Below, piece by piece: positions 1-6,200 of a stretch of DNA of 42,615 bases (the first letter of the stretch is position 1; the number at the start of each line of letters is the position of its first letter). The stretch is from Planctomycetaceae bacterium (GTDB taxonomy: Bacteria; Planctomycetota; Planctomycetia; Pirellulales; UBA1268). The stretch covers positions 1 to 42,615 of the forward strand of contig JABHNP010000304.1 of assembly GCA_018694455.1 (NCBI GenBank), in the 5' to 3' direction. Under the pieces are notes generated by a model. It saw nothing but the letters and a program-made list of their open reading frames with translations. It ran no database searches and was not told the origin of the DNA. The translations under genes and the position numbers were made by a program.

Positions 1-24
1 CAGGTCGTTGGCGACTACGAATAA
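1..24 (+). CDS. C-terminal end of a DUF1559-family protein (partial)
   Basis: The first seven codons read QVVGDYE followed by TAA. DUF1559 pseudopilin-like proteins of planctomycetes commonly end in a short V-x-G-D-Y/F type tail, and the complete DUF1559 protein at the other end of this window ends PVTGDY. The layout also agrees: a hairpin and then a small lipoprotein gene follow, as they do behind the complete DUF1559 gene. Only the tail is visible, so the family call is an inference from seven residues and context. Confidence 0.5.
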   Translation, partial: QVVGDYE

Positions 25-38
25 TTCTTGGCGAGATC

Positions 39-89
39 AGGCTTGCCGATTGGTCGTTGTCAGGCTGTTCGGCAAGCCTTTCTTTTTTT
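39..89 (+). terminator. Rho-independent terminator or attenuator
   Basis: AGGCTTGCCGA (39-49) and TCGGCAAGCCT (69-79) are perfect 11-bp complements separated by 19 nt. They are followed directly by TTCTTTTTTT. The hairpin lies 15 nt after the stop codon of the upstream DUF1559 fragment and 57 nt before the lipoprotein start. It is the best intrinsic-terminator candidate in the window. Confidence 0.85.
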
Positions 90-135
90 CGGCTTGGCGA
101 ACATTATCCATACATCATTGAAATAGAGAGACAGA

Positions 136-564
136 ATGAGATTATTAATGGCAGTCGTAGTGTGTACTTCAATTACTGTGCTTGCGGGCTGCAGCCGTGA
201 AGTCCGGTCAACCGTAACGGGCAAAGTAGACTATGACGGACAAACGCTGAATTCCGGATACATCACGTTTCAGGTGAACTATCTGGTGACGAAAGGTGCT
301 GAGATTGCGAGTGACGGGAGTTACGTGGTAGATGGCCTTCCCTTCGGTTCTGCTGCTGTGTCCATCTATGTTGATGAGCCACCACCACCAACACCTGAAG
401 GCATAACACCAACAGCGATTACGGGGACCTACGAGGAAAACCCAGTGCTGATTCCAAGGAAATATGATTCACTGGAAACGTCTGGGATTACTGTAGAAGT
501 TGCGATGCCAGAACAGACATTTGATATTCACCTTGCCAAGCCAGAGAAGAGCAGGCGGAAGTAG
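136..564 (+). CDS. Small lipoprotein with transthyretin/carboxypeptidase-regulatory-like beta-sandwich
   Basis: A 142-residue lipoprotein. The N-terminus has a short charged region, a hydrophobic stretch and a lipobox (LAGC, Cys19), so it should be lipidated and membrane-anchored. The body (TVTGKVDYDGQ..., ASDGSYVVDGLPFG) has the pattern of the carboxypeptidase-regulatory-like / transthyretin-like fold: a GKV-x-YDGQ first strand, then a DGSY-x-V-x-GLPxG turn. Planctomycetes have many such small proteins directly downstream of DUF1559 genes, as here. There is a proline run (PPPPTP) near residue 82. The function is unknown; a structural role on the cell surface is the usual guess. The start codon follows a purine-rich GAGAGACAG. 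Confidence 0.8.
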   Translation: MRLLMAVVVCTSITVLAGCSREVRSTVTGKVDYDGQTLNSGYITFQVNYLVTKGAEIASDGSYVVDGLPFGSAAVSIYVDEPPPPTPEGITPTAITGTYEENPVLIPRKYDSLETSGITVEVAMPEQTFDIHLAKPEKSRRK

Positions 565-605
565 TCGACGTTATCGTTAAATATTTCAGTGAGTAATGTG
601 TTTGT

Positions 606-1631
606 ATGCCAGCGTCTCTGTTCGCCGTTCGTTGCACTGGAAGAGATGTTCAATTCTTTTTCGTGCTCATGCTTTTTCTTTCAGCAGTTCGCTGCTATGC
701 GCACGATCATGCATCGGCTCATGGTCTTGTCGGGTTGCGTCCAATTCCTGCTGATTTGGCTGGTACTCGACACAATCATGGTGGGTCGTGGGAAGGTCTG
801 CCTACCTTTGACGCACAGAAAGGGAACTACCCTTTTGTTGCCAAACACATTGATGTTCTTTTTGGCGATGTGCCGAACGGCGACTTTCAGACTAAGAAGG
901 TTTTCTTTGAGTACTACTGGGGGCTGACTTCAGAACGCGATACTCTTGATCCAGAAAAAAATCTTTTAATCCGCACCATTCGGAAGTGGGAACAAAAAGG
1001 TGACGACGTTCTCCATATCCTGATTTGTCGAGAAGCGAGGCTTGCTGTCGACCGTGGCTATCCGCAGGCAAAACTCGGCCCTTTCAATGAGGATGGTAGG
1101 ATCCTATCAGCTGTAGATGTAAGAGATATTCGTCAACTTTTTCGAGACGCGTACCGAAGGAAGTTCATTCGGTACGACAACTACGAACTCATTATGATGG
1201 TCGAAGATCCAGTATTCTTTGCAACGAATAAAGATGCTCAGGATGTTATTCGCTTGTGCGAAGGTGTTGCCTATGAGGCCCATCAATTTAATCGGCACTG
1301 GCCACTCGAGGGCGGCTGGTCAAACCCCGATCGGGTTGCGAAGGGTGCACAATGGACTCTTGAGCAAGGGCTTGAATATATTTTTTATTATGGGCCGGTC
1401 ATCTGGGAGCCGTCGGAGCACTACCGTCCGTTTATTGAGCGAGAATGGCTTAAAACCTATTGGCAGCGGGGGCTTCCAAAACAGCATCCAAAGATGCACT
1501 ATTATTTAAATACGTTTCCCCACCATACGGGACGTGGTCGCCCAGTGGGGCCAGAGAACGACCCGCATTCAATTCTTGGTTTTGCAAAGTGGCTTATCCA
1601 AGAAGTGAAGGATTCGGCTCAATCAAAGTGA
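606..1631 (+). CDS. Secreted protein of unknown function, His-rich after the signal peptide
   Basis: A 341-residue protein that I do not recognise. It begins with a long n-region followed by a hydrophobic core (FFFVLMLFLSAV, about residues 17-28) and a plausible signal peptidase site after CYA (residue 32), so it is probably exported. The mature N-terminus is rich in histidine (HDHASAHG, then RHNHGG), which could bind metal. The remainder is rich in aromatic residues and Trp/Tyr/His pairs (FEYYWGLTSE, YIFYYGPVIWEPSEHYRPF, MHYYLNTFPHHTGRG), giving the impression of a soluble alpha/beta enzyme or a carbohydrate-binding barrel. No catalytic signature is secure. ATG 606 lacks a good Shine-Dalgarno. 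The next in-frame ATG (669) would cut into the signal peptide, so 606 is kept. Confidence 0.7.
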   Translation: MPASLFAVRCTGRDVQFFFVLMLFLSAVRCYAHDHASAHGLVGLRPIPADLAGTRHNHGGSWEGLPTFDAQKGNYPFVAKHIDVLFGDVPNGDFQTKKVFFEYYWGLTSERDTLDPEKNLLIRTIRKWEQKGDDVLHILICREARLAVDRGYPQAKLGPFNEDGRILSAVDVRDIRQLFRDAYRRKFIRYDNYELIMMVEDPVFFATNKDAQDVIRLCEGVAYEAHQFNRHWPLEGGWSNPDRVAKGAQWTLEQGLEYIFYYGPVIWEPSEHYRPFIEREWLKTYWQRGLPKQHPKMHYYLNTFPHHTGRGRPVGPENDPHSILGFAKWLIQEVKDSAQSK

Positions 1632-1669
1632 TTTCTCAGTAGCATTGTGATCACATAGACTCTGTTTTT

Positions 1670-2269
1670 ATGAAAGCATTGCTTCCCGTTGCTACCGGTA
1701 ATGAAGAAATAGAATTCTGTGCACTAGTCGACGTCCTGCGTCGAGCAGATGTTGATGTCACTGTGGTCAGTGTTGAATCGCTCGACACAGTGGTGTTGCA
1801 AAAAGGGCTCCGAATTGTGCCAGATGCGAACCTCGAGCAGGTCTCTGACGAGACGTGGGACGCGATTGTGATGGCAGGCGGTGTGCCTGGCGCGATGAAT
1901 CTGGCTGCATCAGAGTTGCTGAAGGCGGTCATTCAGCGACATCATGCCGACGGAGGTCTTCTTGGTGCAATCTGCCTTTCTCCTGCGTTGGTATTGAAGC
2001 CAGCTGGCGTTCTTGAGCACGTCAAGAAGGTGACGGGAAATCCACTGGTAATCAAAACCCCAGATCAGGTGTGGCCGGCCGATGCTTTTACAAAGTTGCT
2101 CGGCGACGTATTTGATCCGAAGCTCCGGGTCTGTGTGGATCGAGAGAGTAATATCGTGACATCACAGACGCCAGGAACAGCTATTGAATATGCATTGGCA
2201 ATAGTTGAACTGCTTCGAGGTAAAAGGGTGGCGAGTGAAATATCTGACTATTTTCTTGTGAAGACGTAA
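1670..2269 (+). CDS. DJ-1/PfpI family protein (YajL/PARK7-like)
   Basis: A 199-residue cytoplasmic protein of the DJ-1/PfpI superfamily with the length typical of the DJ-1 branch. It has the GNEEIE segment holding the conserved glutamate (Glu15, equivalent to DJ-1 Glu18), the VMAGGVPGAMNL loop, and the nucleophile elbow GAICLSPALVL with the reactive Cys102. The C-terminal SQTPGTAIEYALAIVELL matches the family's RGPGT-x-x-E-F-ALAIVE helix. DJ-1-like proteins are variously described as glyoxalases, glycation-repair enzymes or redox chaperones, and the sequence does not decide between these. It follows the unknown secreted gene after 38 nt but has a poor Shine-Dalgarno, so co-transcription is uncertain. 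Confidence 0.92.
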   Translation: MKALLPVATGNEEIEFCALVDVLRRADVDVTVVSVESLDTVVLQKGLRIVPDANLEQVSDETWDAIVMAGGVPGAMNLAASELLKAVIQRHHADGGLLGAICLSPALVLKPAGVLEHVKKVTGNPLVIKTPDQVWPADAFTKLLGDVFDPKLRVCVDRESNIVTSQTPGTAIEYALAIVELLRGKRVASEISDYFLVKT

Positions 2270-2344
2270 TGCCCACATTGTGAGACAATAGTTAGAGAGA
2301 GCACAGTTAGAAGTATCTGGTTTCAGAATCGTAGGGGAGCAAAA

Positions 2345-3901
2345 ATGACCTGTTCAAATCGGTGTTATGTGCTGATTTTTTTGTTGGCTTGTTTGAGTGC
2401 CAATGAAATCAACGCAGCTGAACGCCCAAATATTCTTTTCATTTTTAGTGATGACCAAAATTTCAACACGCTGTCATGTTATCCCGAGTCACCGGATTGG
2501 GTACAGACACCCAACATTGATGCACTCGCGAAGCACGGAGTGCGCTTTGAACGAACCTATCTGGGCGCATGGTGCATGCCGTCACGTGCAAGCTTTCTGA
2601 CGGGGAGGCTGCAGCACGGGGTGCAATCAATGCGGATGGAAGGGAAATATCCTGGAAGTACGTATGATCCAACACAGTGTCGGTTCTGGCCTTCTGTTTT
2701 TCGAGCCAGTGGATATCACACAGCACACATTGGGAAGTGGCACACAGGTGTTGATACAGGTAATGAACGAGACTGGGATCACCAGATTGTCTGGAATCGA
2801 CCGGCTCATCCTGAGAACGCGGGGCATTACTTTTATGACCAGATCGTGACGTTCAACGGAGAAGATCGTCGGGTTGAGGGCTATTCGACAGATAACTATA
2901 CCGACTGGGCTGTTGACTACATCAAGGGCCAGCAGCGCGACACTGAAAAGCCGTGGTACTTATGGCTCTGCTACGGAGCAATTCATGGTCCAACCACACC
3001 GGCGAAACGTCACGAAGGTAATTTGAATGGAGAAAAAGTCGATGTCCCGGTGGACATCTTCGGCCCCTGGCCTGATAAGCCACAGTACCTTGAAAAAACA
3101 CGTTCCTGGCAGGAGGGGCCTGACGGGAAGCCATACCGGCGAAAGAAAAAGTTGAAAGCAAGTAACTTCAATACAAATACAGCAGGACAGAATTACCAAG
3201 ACTGGGTTGAGCAGTACAACGAATGTGTCATGGCGATTGATGAAGGAGTCGGTCGTTTAATAGCTACACTTCGTCAGACGGGGCAGCTTGAAAATACGCT
3301 TATCGTGTACGCGGCTGACCAAGGTTTTGCCTTAGGTCAGCATGGGCTGAATAGCAAAGTCGCGCCCTATGACGCTGCAGTGGCCTCTCCGCTGATCATC
3401 TCACATCCCGCAACGCTGCCGCAGGGGCAGGTGTGTTCGCATCCTGTGAACGCCCCAGATATTGTTCGGTTTTTCTGTTCAACGGCTGGTGTCGAAATTC
3501 CGTGGCGAACTGATGGCCGTGATATTCGTCCGCTACTTCAAAGTCCAGAGTCGGCTCAGTGGACTCAACCGATGATCATGACGCATACAGGGCGAAAGTA
3601 TGGGGCCGACACTGATTCACAGCCGGATAAGGCGGACCTCTATCAGGTGGGAAATATTCCTTGGTATGTCATGCTACGTGATGGCAAGTACAAGTACGTG
3701 CGATATCTCGTCGAGGGAGAAGTTGAAGAGATTTATGATCTTGACGCTGATCCGGAAGAATTAACAAATCTTGCAACGAGAAAAGATGCTCAAAAACTGC
3801 TGGGAACGTTTCGGCAAAAAGCAATTGATGAGCTGCGTCGAACACACGCTGGATTTGTCGATACCATGCCGAAAACAGCAGCAATGAAGAGGGGTGGTTG
3901 A
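2345..3901 (+). CDS. Sulfatase, Cys type (CMPSR), exported
   Basis: A 518-residue S1-family sulfatase. A signal peptide ends near NAAERPNILF. The metal-binding pair is Asp36-Asp37 (FSDDQN), and the maturation sequon is Cys77-Met-Pro-Ser-Arg81, whose Cys must be converted to formylglycine. GKWHTG (Lys and His of the active site), AADQGFALGQHG (second metal site) and the C-terminal YDLDADPEELTNLA motif complete the family signature. The protein should hydrolyse sulfate esters, probably on a polysaccharide, in the periplasm or outside the cell. GGGGAG lies just before ATG. The lactonase-like gene begins 3 nt after the stop, so the two are almost certainly one transcript. The substrate cannot be told from sequence. 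Confidence 0.95.
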   Translation: MTCSNRCYVLIFLLACLSANEINAAERPNILFIFSDDQNFNTLSCYPESPDWVQTPNIDALAKHGVRFERTYLGAWCMPSRASFLTGRLQHGVQSMRMEGKYPGSTYDPTQCRFWPSVFRASGYHTAHIGKWHTGVDTGNERDWDHQIVWNRPAHPENAGHYFYDQIVTFNGEDRRVEGYSTDNYTDWAVDYIKGQQRDTEKPWYLWLCYGAIHGPTTPAKRHEGNLNGEKVDVPVDIFGPWPDKPQYLEKTRSWQEGPDGKPYRRKKKLKASNFNTNTAGQNYQDWVEQYNECVMAIDEGVGRLIATLRQTGQLENTLIVYAADQGFALGQHGLNSKVAPYDAAVASPLIISHPATLPQGQVCSHPVNAPDIVRFFCSTAGVEIPWRTDGRDIRPLLQSPESAQWTQPMIMTHTGRKYGADTDSQPDKADLYQVGNIPWYVMLRDGKYKYVRYLVEGEVEEIYDLDADPEELTNLATRKDAQKLLGTFRQKAIDELRRTHAGFVDTMPKTAAMKRGG

Positions 3902-3904
3902 GAC

Positions 3905-5104
3905 ATGAAAAAAATGCTGAGTAGTTGTGTGCGAAACAAACGAAACTGCAAGGTCAGAATTCTTCATCACTCTATTGGTTCAGTGGTTCTCTTTGTGTGG
4001 GGTGTCGTTGCACTTTCTCTCGGACTGCATGCGGCTGCTAATGAAGGTGTTCATCCGTTTGACGTGTACGCAGTCGACGGTGCAGGTGAGCAACTGCTAC
4101 ATATAGCGGTGCGACCAAACCGTAATCAGATTCAGGTTACGCAGGAGGGCGTCGTAGCCATGCCAGGAAAGCCTCACGGCATTGCTAAGCATCCTACGCA
4201 GTCAGTTTTTATTGCGACGCTTCCGGGGCAGGGGACAGAAAGTCCTCGTGCTGTGACTCTTAGGATTGGTGATGACGGCACACTTTCAATTGTTGGGGTG
4301 TCAGACCTGCAAGACTCAACTGGCTATACAAGTTTTGATCGCACTGGTGGATATTTTCTGACGTCGTCTTATCACGACGGGCATTTTGATGTGTATCAGG
4401 TGAAGCCTGATGGTGTGGTTGGTGAGCGGGTGAGTCATCAACAGGTGGCGGAGAAGTATGCCCACAGTGTACTGACAACCTCTGACAACAGATTTCTGTA
4501 CGTGCCATGTGTCAAAGAATTTAATGCAATTTTCCAGTACTCATTCGATGGACAAACGGGCAATGTCCTGCCGCTTGAACCTTTTGATGCAAAGCCCCCA
4601 CACATGTTTGGACCGCGGCATATCGCTTACCATCCAGACCGGCCATATGTGTATTTCAGTAATGAGCAACAACTTGGGGTCAGCGCGTATCGCATTGAAG
4701 AAGACGGTCAGCTTGCGGCTCTTCAGCATGCCACAACGATTCCCCGCCGATCGCCCTATACGGCCGGTGTGCGTGACATGCATGCGTCCGATGTTGCTGT
4801 GACAGGAGATGGGAAATTTCTGTTTCTTGCATTGCGAGACTTTGTCGGCGATGAAGACAGTGTTTTTATGTTTAGGGTTGTAGAGGATGGTCGCCTTAGC
4901 CTTGTATCGAGAAAGCGAGTTGGGGATATTCCCTGGTGTTTACGTGTTTCACCCAGTGACTCACATCTTCTTGTCAGTGAGTCACGCGATAAAACACTCG
5001 CAGTCTTTCCAATTCACCCAGATGGTTCACTTGGCGACGCAGTTCGAATGGACTGGGGAACTGAGGTTCGTAATATGGTGGTACATCCGCTATCTGCCAA
5101 ATAA
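3905..5104 (+). CDS. Exported lactonase-type seven-bladed beta-propeller protein (YbhE/Pgl-like)
   Basis: A 399-residue protein of the 6-phosphogluconolactonase/YbhE beta-propeller family. Propeller repeats with the characteristic GPRHIAYHPDRPYVYFSNEQ blade, VTGDGKFLFLALR and LRVSPSDSHLLVSE are visible. Unlike the cytoplasmic enzyme it has a long N-terminal extension and a hydrophobic segment (VVLFVWGVVALSLGLHAAA, about residues 28-46), so it is probably exported. That makes a pentose-phosphate role unlikely. A lactonase acting on sugar lactones released by oxidative or hydrolytic sugar breakdown is a reasonable guess. The gene is 3 nt downstream of the sulfatase and 20 nt upstream of the DUF1080-like gene, forming a three-gene operon. 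Confidence 0.88.
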   Translation: MKKMLSSCVRNKRNCKVRILHHSIGSVVLFVWGVVALSLGLHAAANEGVHPFDVYAVDGAGEQLLHIAVRPNRNQIQVTQEGVVAMPGKPHGIAKHPTQSVFIATLPGQGTESPRAVTLRIGDDGTLSIVGVSDLQDSTGYTSFDRTGGYFLTSSYHDGHFDVYQVKPDGVVGERVSHQQVAEKYAHSVLTTSDNRFLYVPCVKEFNAIFQYSFDGQTGNVLPLEPFDAKPPHMFGPRHIAYHPDRPYVYFSNEQQLGVSAYRIEEDGQLAALQHATTIPRRSPYTAGVRDMHASDVAVTGDGKFLFLALRDFVGDEDSVFMFRVVEDGRLSLVSRKRVGDIPWCLRVSPSDSHLLVSESRDKTLAVFPIHPDGSLGDAVRMDWGTEVRNMVVHPLSAK

Positions 5105-5114
5105 CATGTTGTGT

Positions 5115-5118
5115 GGAG
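5115..5118 (+). promoter_or_regulatory. Ribosome-binding site that fixes the start of the next gene
   Basis: GGAG lies 6 nt before ATG 5125. An upstream in-frame GTG at 5113 overlaps this site and so cannot use it, which favours ATG 5125. Confidence 0.6.
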
Positions 5119-5124
5119 ATGTTC

Positions 5125-5886
5125 ATGAAACAAAGAAGACTGCGGGTCCTGTTTGTGCCTTCTGTTGTGGCTGGGGTTCTACTTCTGTCAGTTGGCGGCA
5201 GGTCTGTCTGCGTTGGTGAGGACAAAACAGCCGCAGCCGTGCCAGATGTGGTTCCTCAGGTGGCGGAACTCGCACAACTGCTCTTCGAAGCAGATTTTTC
5301 TGATGGAAATGTTCCAGAGCAGTGGGCTCCTTTACACGGCACACAGTGGTCTGTCGTTGATGGGTCGCTCGAAGGTCGGCCGTCAACAAAAGCATTTCAG
5401 GCAAAGCGGATCGCTGCAGGGAATGCCAGCCACAGTGGGAAGACACCAAGCAGTCGGCTATTGGTTCCGGTGGATGACTGTGTGTTGCTGTTTCGCTTTC
5501 AGCTCGTTGATGGTCTGTCTGGTGTCCATTTTGGATTTAATGACGGTTCTTTTAAAACCGGAACTGGCCATGTCTGTCGCTTCACAGTGTCATCTCGGAA
5601 AGGGCAGGCATTAGTCAAAGACAGGAACGTCACGCTTGAAGATGACGAAGACGAGACCCTGGTAAGTGACAGTTTTAATGTGAAGGCCAACACCTGGTAC
5701 TGGATGATGCTTGAGATTGTTGGTGATGAAATGGTGGCTCAGGTATCGGGTGGCCCCATTCTTCGTGCAAAGAATGCTCGCTTTGATATCGCAAAAGATC
5801 AAATCAACCTTCCGACACGTGGAGGTGGTGTTGTACGGTATGACGATGTGAGGGTGTGGCGTGCGAGGCGAAGAAATGGCTCTTAG
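5125..5886 (+). CDS. Secreted DUF1080/LamG-like beta-sandwich protein
   Basis: A 253-residue exported protein with a clear signal peptide (MKQRRLRVLFVPSVVAGVLL, cleavage near SVCVGED). The body resembles the DUF1080 / 3-keto-disaccharide hydrolase jelly roll common in planctomycetes: an LLFEADFSDGNVPEQW opening strand, WSVVDGSLEGRP, LLFRFQLVDG, WYWMMLEIVGDEMVAQVSGG and a closing VVRYDDVRVWRA strand. These folds bind or hydrolyse carbohydrates. This copy is near the short end of the family, and I see no defined catalytic residues, so binding alone is possible. An Asp/Glu-rich patch (EDDEDET) sits mid-sequence. It closes the sulfatase-lactonase operon. Confidence 0.8.
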   Translation: MKQRRLRVLFVPSVVAGVLLLSVGGRSVCVGEDKTAAAVPDVVPQVAELAQLLFEADFSDGNVPEQWAPLHGTQWSVVDGSLEGRPSTKAFQAKRIAAGNASHSGKTPSSRLLVPVDDCVLLFRFQLVDGLSGVHFGFNDGSFKTGTGHVCRFTVSSRKGQALVKDRNVTLEDDEDETLVSDSFNVKANTWYWMMLEIVGDEMVAQVSGGPILRAKNARFDIAKDQINLPTRGGGVVRYDDVRVWRARRRNGS

Positions 5887-6200
5887 AGGAAAAAAGAACA
5901 TTCTTCTGAATCTCTTTCGTGTGAGCAGCCAGGCGAGATCTTTTTGCATCATGTATTCACAGGACATTGAGAGCCTGTCGTAATTCTTTGGCCTGCTTTT
6001 TGTTAGCAAAATTGCATGAATTCTTCCTGCATGAATCCTCGCCTTGGAGATGTACAAAGGGTAAGGTTTATAGATTGCTTCGTGCGTTAATGGTGAAAAT
6101 GCGTTGTTATAGAAAGACAGTAACCGTGAAAAGTTTTGGAGATCTTCTTTATTCATTCTGGAGGAAGCAGTCCTTAGCATGTCAGCAACGTAATTCGTGT
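5887..6200 (+). other. Leader region of the LEPR/GH16 gene
   Basis: This stretch of 314 nt is AT-rich and has no convincing gene. The downstream reading frame stays open back to 5967, but the translated extension (basic, rich in Cys, Arg, Leu) resembles no domain. In-frame starts exist at TTG 5967 and ATG 6090. A strong GGAGGA at 6160-6165 has no in-frame start codon at a usable distance. A 9-bp direct repeat lies at 6013-6036. No intrinsic terminator is visible after the preceding stop. Confidence 0.4.
6013..6036. repeat. Direct repeat TGCATGAAT upstream of the LEPR/GH16 gene
   Basis: TGCATGAAT occurs at 6013-6021 and again at 6028-6036, a centre-to-centre spacing of 15 nt. It could be a tandem transcription-factor half-site, but the copies are short and there is no other support. 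Confidence 0.35.

Noticed and set aside
589..927. GTG-started 112-codon plus-strand frame overlapping the unknown secreted protein
   Set aside because: It overlaps the longer frame with a proper signal peptide and has no domain or ribosome-binding site.
3905..5104. Calling the lactonase-type propeller a cytoplasmic 6-phosphogluconolactonase (pgl)
   Set aside because: It has an N-terminal export-like segment and sits in a sulfatase operon, so a pentose-phosphate role and gene symbol are not justified.
6160..6193. GGAGGA followed by a four-codon frame (ATG 6179 to TAA) as a possible leader peptide
   Set aside because: The spacing of 13 nt is too long and the peptide (MSAT) has no regulatory signature.
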